DNA from: Faecalibacterium sp. I3-3-89
GTDB lineage: Bacteria > Bacillota > Clostridia > Oscillospirales > Ruminococcaceae
Length of the DNA stretch: 64,000 nucleotides
Assembly (NCBI RefSeq): GCF_023347275.1
Contig: NZ_CP094468.1
Span: forward strand, 496,001-560,000
Direction of reading: 5' to 3'
Below, piece by piece: positions 50,765 to 59,129 of this stretch; positions within the stretch are counted from its first letter, which is position 1; every line of letters begins with the position of its first letter. The notes under the pieces are model-generated. The model was given only the letters and a program-made list of their open reading frames with translations, had not been told where the DNA came from and searched no databases. The position numbers and the translations under genes are program-made.

Positions 50765-52648
50765 ATGAAAAAAACGCAGGATCTTCTGCGCCGCGCTGGC
50801 GCTGCGGCGCTTGCCCTGACCATGACGGTCGGCCTCTGTCGGCCCGCTTTTGCGGCGACGAAAGCCCCCTTCTCGAAGGATGAGACGGTGTATGCCGTCA
50901 TGGCGGCAGACGGCTCGGTCCAGAAGACCACCGTCAGCGAGCACCTCTACGCTGCCGACGGCCTCGCCGGTGTGGAGGACAAGTCCACCCTGAAAAACAT
51001 CGTGAACACCGAGAGCTTCGCCGAGTATACCCGGAACGGCGACACGCTGGTCTGGAACACCGACGACACCGACGTCTACTATAAGGGCGACACCGACCGG
51101 CAGCTCCCCATCTCCGCGAAAGTGACCTATACGCTGGACGGCAGGACCGCCCCCCTGAGCGAGCTTCTGGGCCAGAGCGGCCACCTTGTGCTCACCATCG
51201 ACCTGACCAACAACGAGAAGGGGACGCTGACGGTGGACGGAAAAGAGCGCACCGTCGTCACCCCGCTGGTGACAGCGGTGGGCGTCGTGCTGGGCGGAGA
51301 CGCCCGCAACGTCAACGCCGTGAACGGCCTGCTGGAAAGCGCGGCCAAGAGCAGCGTGGCGGCCTTCGTCGCCCTGCCGGGCGTGAAGGCGTCCCTCGAC
51401 GGCCTTCTGCCCCAGCAGGTGGACGGTGTGACCCGGTACTTACAGGACAGCCTGACCGTGGAGGCCGATGTAGAAGAGCTGACGGCACCTCAGATCCTGC
51501 TGGCCTGTGCTGCCACCGCCGAGGCGCTGGGGCAGGGGGATGAGGTCTTTGACCTCGACAGCCTCAACGGCCTGACCGACGGCATCGCGGCCCTGAACGA
51601 TGCCATGAGCCAGCTTCTGGACGGTGCTTCCCAGCTGAAGGCGGGCACAGCCCAGCTTGCCGCCGGTTCGCTGGCCCTGCTGGATGGGGCCAACCAGCTG
51701 GACAGCGGCCTCGGCCAGCTGACGGAAGGGCTGGACACCCTGACCTCCAACAACGCCGCCCTGACCTCCGGCGCACAGCAGGTGGCCGACGGTGTGCTGG
51801 ACTCCGCCAACCAGACCCTCATGGAAAACGGTCTCATCGACACCCCCATGACGTGGGATACCTACGAGGCCGTCATCGACGACATCCTCTCGCTGGGGGA
51901 GAAAACGCTGGCGGCAGGCCGCAAAAAGATGGTGCGTACCATCTGGGAGCAGGCTCCTCAGTTCAAGGCCAGCCAGCTGGACATCGCCCTCTACCTCGCG
52001 GCCACCAAGACGGGGCACGACCTTGAGGCTGCGCTGCGCCTGATGCAGAGCTTCTCCCCCGATTTCATCGTGGGCTGGCTCCGGAAGCTCACCGACAGCG
52101 ACGCCCAACAGAAGATCCACGACGAGCTGGTCTACCAGACCGCCAACAGTGAGGACATGGCCAGCGTCCGCGCCCTCAAGGAAAATCTGGGACAGATCCG
52201 GTTCTTCGTGTCCAGCGTCGGCCAGTACGCCGACGGCGTGGCCGCAGCTGCCGAGGGCGCTCACACCGCCAAGGAGGGCAGCGCCCGGCTGGCCGGCGGC
52301 GCATCCGCCCTGTATGACGGTGTGCTCCAGCTCCAGAACGGCACCGACCAGCTCAACGGCGGCCTTGTGCAGTTCAACGCCGAGGGCATCTCTCAGCTCA
52401 CCGGCGCACTGGACGCCGACCAGCTCCACGCCCTGCAGACCGTGGTGGAGGAGATGACCAGCCGCCTCGCCGGTTACACCAGCTTCGCCGGTGCGCCCGA
52501 GGGGGCAGAGCAGAGGGTGAAGTTCATCTACAAGACCGCCGAGACGCCCGCCGAAACGGCCCCGGTGGAGACGGCAGCAGACAACGCCACGGAGGGCAAT
52601 TTCTTTGTCCGCCTGTGGCACCGCCTGCTGGCGATGTTCGGGCTGTAA
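50765..52648 (+). CDS. Secreted heptad-repeat protein (YhgE/Pip-like coiled repeats), RND partner
   Basis: A 627-residue exported protein with a Sec signal (about 1-28, ending PAFAA). Residues about 280-340 have Leu-x2-Gly heptads (QLLDGASQLKAGTAQLAAGS and on), and a second set is near 515-545, the pattern named X-X-X-Leu-X-X-Gly heptads in YhgE/Pip proteins. The membrane domains of those proteins are missing; only a short amphipathic C-terminus (NFFVRLWHRLLAMFGL) is present. The ATG at 50765 has AAAGGAG 8 bases upstream; an overlapping GTG is less well placed. It probably acts as the extracytoplasmic part of the MMPL permease system. Confidence 0.75.
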   Translation: MKKTQDLLRRAGAAALALTMTVGLCRPAFAATKAPFSKDETVYAVMAADGSVQKTTVSEHLYAADGLAGVEDKSTLKNIVNTESFAEYTRNGDTLVWNTDDTDVYYKGDTDRQLPISAKVTYTLDGRTAPLSELLGQSGHLVLTIDLTNNEKGTLTVDGKERTVVTPLVTAVGVVLGGDARNVNAVNGLLESAAKSSVAAFVALPGVKASLDGLLPQQVDGVTRYLQDSLTVEADVEELTAPQILLACAATAEALGQGDEVFDLDSLNGLTDGIAALNDAMSQLLDGASQLKAGTAQLAAGSLALLDGANQLDSGLGQLTEGLDTLTSNNAALTSGAQQVADGVLDSANQTLMENGLIDTPMTWDTYEAVIDDILSLGEKTLAAGRKKMVRTIWEQAPQFKASQLDIALYLAATKTGHDLEAALRLMQSFSPDFIVGWLRKLTDSDAQQKIHDELVYQTANSEDMASVRALKENLGQIRFFVSSVGQYADGVAAAAEGAHTAKEGSARLAGGASALYDGVLQLQNGTDQLNGGLVQFNAEGISQLTGALDADQLHALQTVVEEMTSRLAGYTSFAGAPEGAEQRVKFIYKTAETPAETAPVETAADNATEGNFFVRLWHRLLAMFGL

Positions 52649-52661
52649 GGATAGGAATTAC

Positions 52662-52695
52662 AAGGCCCCGGAGGACAGGAAGCCTCCGGGGCCTG
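52662..52695 (+). terminator. Terminator of the MMPL operon
   Basis: AGGCCCCGGAGG pairs with CCTCCGGGGCCT across 8 bases; the T-run is short. Confidence 0.65.
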
Positions 52696-52708
52696 TTGTA
52701 TCTCTCTG

Positions 52709-52754
52709 CAAAAAAGGCAGCCGCCCCAGGCAAAGCATAAACCGGAGCGGCTGC
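52709..52754 (-). terminator. Terminator of the gntP operon
   Basis: GCAGCCGC faces GCGGCTGC; on the minus strand it is followed by six T residues, about 70 bases past the gntP stop. Confidence 0.65.
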
Positions 52755-52823
52755 GTTTTCAAGGAGGTAAATGATTAGGAGAACATCCAAACAGTTATCT
52801 GGTGTGCAGTATCCGGATAACGG

Positions 52824-54179
52824 TCAGGCGAAGAAGGAGATGATCAGTGCGACGAGGAAACCTACGCCGCCGACCAGCGTTTCCATGATGGTCCAAGTCT
52901 TGAGGGTAGTCTTTTCATCCATACCGACAAGGCTCTTGACCAGCCAGAAACCGGAGTCGTTGAAGTGAGAACAGACGGTGGAGCCGCCTGCGATGGCAGC
53001 GGTGACACAAGCGAGGTAGAGGGGGCTGAGTTCGCTGATGCCGGGCATGGCGGAGATGATGCCCGCAGCCATGGTCATTGCCACGGTAGCGGAACCCACC
53101 GAGATGCGCACCAGGGCAGCCACGATGAAGGCCACCAGAACCAGCGGCAGGCTGGCGTTTGCCACGGCGTTGCCGATGACATCGCCCAGGCCGGAGTTCT
53201 GCAGCATATAGCGCAACACGCCGCCGCAGGCAGTGACCAGCAGGATCATGCCGGTAGGCTCCAGAGATTTGGTCATGATCTTTTCCAGCTGGGCGTTGGT
53301 GTAGCCGTGACGGGTGCCCAGCAGGTACATAGCAGCGATGGTGGCCAGCAGCAGAGCCATAAAGGGCTCGCCGAGGAAGGCCAGAACCGGCTGGATGCCA
53401 GCCAGAGCGGGAACGACCTTGGCCACAGAGTTTGCAATGATGAGCAGCAGCGGGATCATGATGATGCCCACGATGGTGCCAAACTTGGGCAGCTTGCTCT
53501 CGTCAATGTCTGCCTGCTGTGCAATGTGCTCGGGGACTTCGACCATGTACTTTTTGCCGCAGATGCTGCCCCAGATGGGACCGGCGGCGATCATGGCAAA
53601 GATGCCGCAGAAGATGCCGATGAGGATGACCCAGCCGAGGTCAACGCCCAGCATGCTAGCCACCAGCACAGGACCCGGCGTGGGAGGGATGAATGCGTGG
53701 CCGACAGCCAGACCGGCCAGCAGGGGGATGACGTAGTACAGAACGGAGCGCTTGGTGCGTTTTGCCAGAGAGAAGGCCAGCGGGATGAGGATGATGAGGC
53801 CGGCGTCGAAGAAGACCGGCATGGCCACCACAAGGCCGGTGATGCCCAGTGCCCATGCGGCCTTTTCGTCACCGAACTTCCGCACCATGGTCACGGCCAG
53901 CGTCTGTGCGCCGCCGGATTCTTCCAGAATGGCACCGAACATGGAGCCCAGACCCACCAGAAGAGCGATGCCCTTTAAGGTGTTGCCGATGCCCTCGTTC
54001 ACCGAGCCGATGATGTCGGACAGGGGCATACCGGCCATCAGGCCGATGCCCACCGCACCGATCAGGATGGAGATCATGGCGTGTACCTTGAACTTGATAA
54101 TGAGAACGAGCAATAGGATCAGACCAGCCACGGCAGCAAAAACCAGCCGTGCCGCATCGGGTGTTGCAACTGCTGTCAT
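52824..54179 (-). CDS. gntP: GntP family gluconate:H+ symporter
   Basis: A 451-residue membrane protein with about 12-14 helices. GntP-family features are LGSMFGAILEESGGAQTLAVTMVRKFG, PVFFDAGLIILIPLAFSLAK, HAFIPPTPGPVLVASMLGVDLGWV (key part FIPPTPGPV) and SVGSATVAMTMAAGI. It imports gluconate or a related sugar acid with H+. GGAGG lies 8 bases before the ATG. Last gene of regulator-dehydratase-permease, which supports a sugar-acid substrate. Confidence 0.9.
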   Translation of the reverse strand: MTAVATPDAARLVFAAVAGLILLLVLIIKFKVHAMISILIGAVGIGLMAGMPLSDIIGSVNEGIGNTLKGIALLVGLGSMFGAILEESGGAQTLAVTMVRKFGDEKAAWALGITGLVVAMPVFFDAGLIILIPLAFSLAKRTKRSVLYYVIPLLAGLAVGHAFIPPTPGPVLVASMLGVDLGWVILIGIFCGIFAMIAAGPIWGSICGKKYMVEVPEHIAQQADIDESKLPKFGTIVGIIMIPLLLIIANSVAKVVPALAGIQPVLAFLGEPFMALLLATIAAMYLLGTRHGYTNAQLEKIMTKSLEPTGMILLVTACGGVLRYMLQNSGLGDVIGNAVANASLPLVLVAFIVAALVRISVGSATVAMTMAAGIISAMPGISELSPLYLACVTAAIAGGSTVCSHFNDSGFWLVKSLVGMDEKTTLKTWTIMETLVGGVGFLVALIISFFA

Positions 54180-54276
54180 AGAAATTTCCTCCGTTTCGTG
54201 ATTTTGGTTGCACTTATCCAAGCCGTCCGGAAAAACGCACCGGACGGTTTACTTTTTGTTATTTGTGCGGAGTGAT

Positions 54277-56064
54277 TTACTCCATGTATGCACCCTTCAT
54301 GGGGCTGACGGCGTGCTGAGAGTAGAGCTTCAGCAGACCCTTGGTGTACTTGGGAGCCTTGGGCTTCCAGTTGGCGCGGCGCTCGGCGAGGATGGCGTCC
54401 ATTTCTTCGGGGGTCTTTGCCTCGCCCTTCACGCCAACGATGGCCAGCTTGCGGTTATGCACGTCGATCTGGATCAGGTCGTCCGGCTCCACCAGTGCGA
54501 TGGGGCCGCCCACGGCAGCCTCCGGGCTGACATGGCCGATGACCGGGCCGCGGCTTGCGCCGGAGAAGCGGCCGTCGGTGATGAGGGCCACGCTGGAAGC
54601 CAGCTTCGGGTCGGCGCAGATGGCTTCGCCGGTGTAGAACATCTCGGGCATACCGCTGCCGCGCGGGCCCTCGTAGCGGATAAAGATGGCGTCACCGGGC
54701 TTCACTTCGCCGTGCAGCACAGCGGAGATGCACTCCTCCTCGCTATCGTAGGGCTTGGCGCGCAGGGTGGCTTCAAACATATTCTTGGGGCAGGCGGTGT
54801 GCTTGATGACGCAGCCTTCCGGGGCAAGGTTGCCCTTCAGGATGGCGATGCTGCCGTCGGTGCCCTTGGCGTGATCAAAGCTGTGGATGATGTCCTCGCG
54901 GCTGACCGGGCGGGCAAAACCGGCGGTCTTTTCTGCCAGAATGGCGTCGCAGTGCTGGTAGAAGCCGTTCTTCTTCAGCTCTTCCAGATTCTCGCCCAGC
55001 GTCTTGCCGGTGACGGTCATCACATCCAGATGCAGCATGGACTTGATTTCCTCCATCACCCGGGGCACGCCGCCTGCGTAGTAGAAGTACTGTGCGGGCC
55101 AGTCGCCGGAGGGACGGATGTTCAGCAGGTAGTGTGCGCCGCGATGCATCCGGTCAAAGGTGTCGGCGTCGATCTCAATGCCGAACTCGTGGGCGATGGC
55201 GGGCAGGTGCATGGTGGCGTTGGTGGAGCCGGAAATGGCGGCGTGCACCATGATGGCGTTCTCGAAGCTCTTCTTGGTCACGATGTCCTTGGCGGTGATG
55301 CCCTTCTTGACCAGCTCCATCAGCTGCTTGCCGGCATCGTAGGCGGCCTGCTTCAGCTCCGGGGCGGTGGCGGGCATCAGGGCGGTGCCCGGCAGCATCA
55401 GACCCAGTGCTTCTGCCATGATCTGCATGGTGGAGGCGGTGCCCATAAAGGAGCAGGCACCGCAGCTGGGGCAGGCGTTGTGCTTGTAATAATCCAGCTG
55501 GCTGTTGGGGATGACGCCGGTCTTTTCCCATGCGTCAAACTTGCCGATCTGCTCCAGCGTCAGCAGTTCGTTGATGGCGCAGGCGGGGTCGTTGACCACA
55601 TACTCCTTGGGCAGGGTGTGGGCTTCCATCACGCCGCCGGTGACCACGATGGCGCTCATCTCCTTCAGACGGCCGATGCTCATCAGCATGGCGGGCACGG
55701 ATTTGTCGCAGCTGGCGATGAACACGCCGCCGTCATAGACGCTGGCGTTTGCCTGTGCCTCCACCAGATTCACGATGGCGTCACGGTGGGGCAGAGAGTA
55801 GTTGATGCCGTCATGCCCCTGTGCGATGCCGTCGCACATATCGGTGGCAAAATAGCGGGCCGCCTTGCCGCCGTTATCGTTGACCGCCTGCACGGCCTCC
55901 TTGACGAACTGATCCAGATGGGCACTGCCGGGATGGCTGTCGCCGAAGGTGCTCTCCACCATGATCTGGGGCTTTGCAAGGTCCTCGACCTTCCAGCCCA
56001 TACCCATCTTCAGCGGGTCATTCTCGGGTGCTAAAGTGCGGACTTCCTGTGAACGCAACTCCAT
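54277..56064 (-). CDS. IlvD/EDD family dehydratase, probable sugar-acid dehydratase
   Basis: A 595-residue Fe-S dehydratase. Cluster-ligand candidates are Cys77 (MCDGIAQGHDG), Cys119 (ASCDKSVPAML) and Cys198/201/204 (ACPSCGACSFMGTASTM); late motifs are EGPRGSGMPEM and ITDGRFSGASRGPVIGHVSPEA. The fold covers dihydroxy-acid dehydratase (IlvD), 6-phosphogluconate dehydratase and aldonate dehydratases. No ilv gene is near, but a gluconate-type permease and a FadR-type regulator are, so a hexonate or pentonate dehydratase feeding 2-keto-3-deoxy acids is likelier. GGAGG lies 8 bases before the ATG at 56064. Confidence 0.85.
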   Translation of the reverse strand: MELRSQEVRTLAPENDPLKMGMGWKVEDLAKPQIMVESTFGDSHPGSAHLDQFVKEAVQAVNDNGGKAARYFATDMCDGIAQGHDGINYSLPHRDAIVNLVEAQANASVYDGGVFIASCDKSVPAMLMSIGRLKEMSAIVVTGGVMEAHTLPKEYVVNDPACAINELLTLEQIGKFDAWEKTGVIPNSQLDYYKHNACPSCGACSFMGTASTMQIMAEALGLMLPGTALMPATAPELKQAAYDAGKQLMELVKKGITAKDIVTKKSFENAIMVHAAISGSTNATMHLPAIAHEFGIEIDADTFDRMHRGAHYLLNIRPSGDWPAQYFYYAGGVPRVMEEIKSMLHLDVMTVTGKTLGENLEELKKNGFYQHCDAILAEKTAGFARPVSREDIIHSFDHAKGTDGSIAILKGNLAPEGCVIKHTACPKNMFEATLRAKPYDSEEECISAVLHGEVKPGDAIFIRYEGPRGSGMPEMFYTGEAICADPKLASSVALITDGRFSGASRGPVIGHVSPEAAVGGPIALVEPDDLIQIDVHNRKLAIVGVKGEAKTPEEMDAILAERRANWKPKAPKYTKGLLKLYSQHAVSPMKGAYME

Positions 56065-56106
56065 ATTCATTACCTCCAAATACTGCTTGCTTTCGTCCTT
56101 TTTTCT

Positions 56107-56237
56107 GTAGGACCTTTTGTGATTTTATTGTAAATCTACAGTAACTTTTTTGCAAGTTGTCCCATGTATGTCCTACTTTTTGTGCAAAAAATCTGGGATA
56201 CATCATGCACTCTGCCCAATTCTCTGGGATATATCAT
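56107..56237. promoter_or_regulatory. Operator-like repeats around the dehydratase promoter
   Basis: TCTGGGATAYATCAT occurs twice (56192-56206, 56223-56237) exactly 31 bp apart. GTAGGAC (56107-56113) and GTCCTAC (56170-56176) flank the promoter in inverted orientation 63 bp apart. They suit cooperative binding or looping by the upstream FadR-type regulator. Confidence 0.45.
56127..56155 (-). promoter_or_regulatory. Promoter of the dehydratase-gntP operon
   Basis: On the minus strand TTGCAA (56155-56150), 17-bp spacer, TACAAT (56132-56127). Confidence 0.6.
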
Positions 56238-56345
56238 CCAAAACACGCCTTTTCGACCCGCTTCCATTCGATTCACTTTTAAAAATCATCAGATGACTTG
56301 TGCGACAAAAACGCCCTGCATGGATCTTTCCGTGCAGGGCGTTCC

Positions 56346-57086
56346 TCATTTGACAAAGGCGGCCATCCCGATGGTGCCGTCGTCGGGGTCCTCACCATCG
56401 TAGACCTTTTTGATATAGGTACGGTTGAAGTTCAGGTGCATCACCATGGCGGATCTTGCTCCGAGGGGGTCGTGGTTGGTAATGGCCTCTGTGATCATCC
56501 GGTGGGTCATGATGGTCTCGTCGATGAGCTTTTTGTGGGTGACGTTGACAAACATCATCACCGCCGTGTCGATGATGGGGATCAACTGCCCCACCACCAG
56601 ATTTTTGCTGCTCTCTGCGATGCAGGTGTGGAAAGCGATGTCGTCCTCGATATAGCGTTCGCCGTCACGGATCTTCGTCTCCACCCGCTCACAGAGCCGC
56701 CGCAGTCGCTCAATATCCTCCGGGGTGGCGTTCTGCGCGGCCATCTCCGCAATGCCCGGTTCCAGCAGCAGACGGACGTTTACCAGATCAAAGGCCAGCG
56801 CATTCTTGTCCTGCACGCTGCGAAGGTTCAGCGGGTCGGAAAGCCCCTTGACCGTGGTCACCACATAGGTGCCGGAGCCCTGCCGCACCTCCACGATGCC
56901 CTTGCTGGACAGCAGCTTGATAGCCTCCCGGATGGTGCTGCGCCCCACGCGGAACTTTTCGCCCAGAGCAAACTCGTTGGGCAGCTTTGCGCCCGGTTCG
57001 ATGGGGGTATCCAGAATGTAGTGGTAGATCTGGTCTTCGACCTGCTCTGCGAGCAGCTTGTTCTTTAAGTGTGAAAAGTCACTCAT
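56346..57086 (-). CDS. FadR-type GntR family transcriptional regulator
   Basis: A 246-residue repressor: winged helix-turn-helix at about 8-75 with LPNEFALGEKFRVGRSTIREAIKLLSSKGIVEVRQGSGTYV (key part VGRSTIREAIKLL), then an all-helical FCD ligand domain with metal ligands in DIAFHTCIAESSKN and late MHLNFNR. It should sense a sugar acid or its breakdown product and control the dehydratase-permease genes 281 bases downstream. The ATG at 57086 has only a weak ribosome site; a GTG 9 bases upstream is possible. Confidence 0.9.
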   Translation of the reverse strand: MSDFSHLKNKLLAEQVEDQIYHYILDTPIEPGAKLPNEFALGEKFRVGRSTIREAIKLLSSKGIVEVRQGSGTYVVTTVKGLSDPLNLRSVQDKNALAFDLVNVRLLLEPGIAEMAAQNATPEDIERLRRLCERVETKIRDGERYIEDDIAFHTCIAESSKNLVVGQLIPIIDTAVMMFVNVTHKKLIDETIMTHRMITEAITNHDPLGARSAMVMHLNFNRTYIKKVYDGEDPDDGTIGMAAFVK

Positions 57087-57132
57087 AGCAATCACCCGTT
57101 TATGAAAAACAGCTTCTTATATTGGAGACGCT

Positions 57133-58299
57133 TCAGCGCTTCCCGGAGGATGTTCTGGACAGGGCGCAGACCACCTCACAATGGGCGCTGTGGGGGAACA
57201 TATCCACCGGGGTAAAGCCCTCGGCACGGTAGCCCTTCTGGGTCAGGAGGGCGAGGTCGCGGGCCATCGTCTCGGGGTTGCAGCTGACGTAGACGATCCG
57301 CTTCGGGGCCATGCGGGCCACGCTTTCGAGAAAAGCGGGCGTCGAGCCTTCCCGGGGCGGATCCATGAAGACGACATCGGCCTTCTGGCCTGCGTCGGCG
57401 GCCTCCCGGATCCATGCTGTGGCGTCGGCGGCGAAGAAGCGGGCGTTTTTCACACCGTTGTGCTTTGCGTTGCCGATGGCATCCCGGACGGCGTCCCGGT
57501 TCAGCTCCACACCCACCACCTGACGGGCCTTGTCGGAGGCCGTCAGACCGATGGTGCCGATGCCGCAGTAGGCGTCGAGGACGACCTCTCTGCCGGTGAG
57601 GCGGGCGGCGTCCACGGCCAGCCCGTAGAGCACGGCGGTCTGGATGGGGTTGACCTGATAGAAGCTGCGGGGGCTGAGGGCGTAGGTCTTGCCGCAGAGG
57701 GTGTCGAGGATGAAGCCCTTGCCGTAGAGGACTTTTTCGTCCTCGCCCAGAACGACGCTGGTGCGGCGGGGGTTGTAGTTCTGGACGACGGTGGTGACGG
57801 GGACGCCCCGCTTTTCGGCCTCGGTCAGCAGGGCCTTGATGAAGTTCTTTGCGCCGGGCAGGACGGGCTGGGCAGTGACCAGCACGACCATCACCTGACC
57901 GGTGGCGACGCCCCGGCGGAGCAGACAGTGGCGCAGCAGGCCGGTGCCCTTGTCCTCGTGGAAGGGCTGGTAGCGGCAGGTGTTGGCGGCGGCGCGGACG
58001 GCCAGCATCACCTTGTCCAGCACCTCGTCCTGAAGCAGACAGCTCTCCACCGGAAGCACCTTGTGGGTGTGGGCCGCGTAGATGCCGGAGGTGAGTTTTC
58101 CACCGGGGGCGGGTGCAAAGGTGGAGATCACTTTATTGCGGTAGTGATAGGGCGTCTCCATCCCCCGGATGGGGGCGACAGGGCCGTATTTGCCCAGCAG
58201 GGCGCGGACGGCGGATTCTTTCTTTTTGAGCTGTTCGGCGTATTCGGTGCTCAGCATCGGGCAGCCGCCGCAGTTTTGGGTGCGCAGTTTGCAATCCAT
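57133..58299 (-). CDS. rlmD: 23S rRNA (uracil-C5)-methyltransferase RlmD/RumA family
   Basis: A 388-residue SAM-dependent RNA uracil methyltransferase. N-terminal Cys3-x6-Cys10-x2-Cys13 supplies [4Fe-4S] ligands; the SAM motif is DAYCGIGTIGL, the product-release region MDPPREGSTPAF, and the catalytic Cys is in VSCNPETMARDL. The TRAM domain typical of RumA is absent, so this is the short form. The ATG at 58299 follows GGAGG by 9 bases; a longer in-frame extension is Arg-rich and untranslated. RlmCD-type dual specificity is possible. Confidence 0.87.
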   Translation of the reverse strand: MDCKLRTQNCGGCPMLSTEYAEQLKKKESAVRALLGKYGPVAPIRGMETPYHYRNKVISTFAPAPGGKLTSGIYAAHTHKVLPVESCLLQDEVLDKVMLAVRAAANTCRYQPFHEDKGTGLLRHCLLRRGVATGQVMVVLVTAQPVLPGAKNFIKALLTEAEKRGVPVTTVVQNYNPRRTSVVLGEDEKVLYGKGFILDTLCGKTYALSPRSFYQVNPIQTAVLYGLAVDAARLTGREVVLDAYCGIGTIGLTASDKARQVVGVELNRDAVRDAIGNAKHNGVKNARFFAADATAWIREAADAGQKADVVFMDPPREGSTPAFLESVARMAPKRIVYVSCNPETMARDLALLTQKGYRAEGFTPVDMFPHSAHCEVVCALSRTSSGKR

Positions 58300-58382
58300 A
58301 AATAATATCCTCCAAAAAAGCCAGACCGGAAGGCCCGGTGCCTTACGGATGGCAGTACATTGGCTCGACCTTTGGGAGAGGG

Positions 58383-58805
58383 CTAACCGTAGGGGTCGTA
58401 CAGATCGTATTCTTCCGCCTCTGCGTGCTTTTCGTTCAGCACGGCGATGGCCTGTTCCAGTTCGCTCTGGGAGCAGCCGCTCTCGCTCACCAGCGCCCGC
58501 ACGGCCTGTGCGAGGTCGCCGCCGAAGACGGTGTCCAGACGCTGGCGCATGGTGAAGACGCCGTAGGCCCGGCGGGTGACGGTGGGGGAGTAGAAGTTGC
58601 GATTCTGCTCCTTGGTGCAGATGACCCAGCCTTTTTCTTCCAGCCGGTACAAAAAATTCAGCACGGTGGCAGCGGCCCAGCCTTTTGCGGCCAGACGCGC
58701 CCCGATGTCCCGCCGCGACGCAGGCGGCTTGCAGTCCCACAGGGCCAGAAGCACCTGCTCCTCTGCCGCCGAAAGGGGCTTCAATCGGTCCGGAATGCCA
58801 TACAT
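58383..58805 (-). CDS. BlaI/MecI/CopY family repressor
   Basis: A 140-residue winged-helix repressor: LSAAEEQVLLALWDCKPPASRRDIGARLAAKGWAAATVLNFLYRLEEKGWVICTKEQNRNFYSPTV (key part ATVLNFLYRLEEKGW) is the DNA-binding domain, and an acidic C-terminal helix serves dimerisation. No BlaR-type sensor protease or beta-lactamase is adjacent. AAGGAGAG precedes the ATG at 58805. Its own leader has a TACATTTGTC box, matching the TACAnnTGTA consensus at 9 of 10 bases, so it is probably autoregulated. Confidence 0.87.
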   Translation of the reverse strand: MYGIPDRLKPLSAAEEQVLLALWDCKPPASRRDIGARLAAKGWAAATVLNFLYRLEEKGWVICTKEQNRNFYSPTVTRRAYGVFTMRQRLDTVFGGDLAQAVRALVSESGCSQSELEQAIAVLNEKHAEAEEYDLYDPYG

Positions 58806-58843
58806 GGGGCGTTTCTCTCCTTTTCTGAGCAAAAACTTGATTT

Positions 58844-58853
58844 TACATTTGTC
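58844..58853. promoter_or_regulatory. BlaI-type operator in the repressor leader
   Basis: TACATTTGTC between the -10 box and ribosome site of the repressor gene; a related TACAGATGTC is at 58938-58947 and GACATTTGTG at 58971-58980. Confidence 0.5.
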
Positions 58854-58865
58854 TTAGATACTGCC

Positions 58866-58894
58866 ATTATAACAGAAATCGACGGAGAGAGCAA
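58866..58894 (-). promoter_or_regulatory. Promoter of the BlaI-type repressor
   Basis: On the minus strand TTGCTC (58894-58889), 17-bp spacer, TATAAT (58871-58866). Confidence 0.7.
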
Positions 58895-59034
58895 GGGCGG
58901 AAAATCCAGCATTCATGCGGGAATAGGACGTATATTTTACAGATGTCTCTGAAAGTGTCCCTGTGGCAAAGACATTTGTGCGCTTCGTGCTGATGGCCCG
59001 GACTTTGGAGGCCGAACTTTGTGCAAAGATGCTC

Positions 59035-59064
59035 TTGTTTTGCACCCCCTGAAACCATTATACT
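59035..59064 (+). promoter_or_regulatory. Promoter of serC-serA
   Basis: TTGTTT (59035-59040), 18-bp spacer, TATACT (59059-59064), 66 bases before serC. The gap 58806-59129 holds nothing else but the repressor promoter and BlaI-type boxes. Confidence 0.6.
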
Positions 59065-59129
59065 ACGGACAAATCCAGAGCACAACGCCCGAAGGGGCCG
59101 TCAGGAAGAGGAAAAGGAGAGTGCGATCC

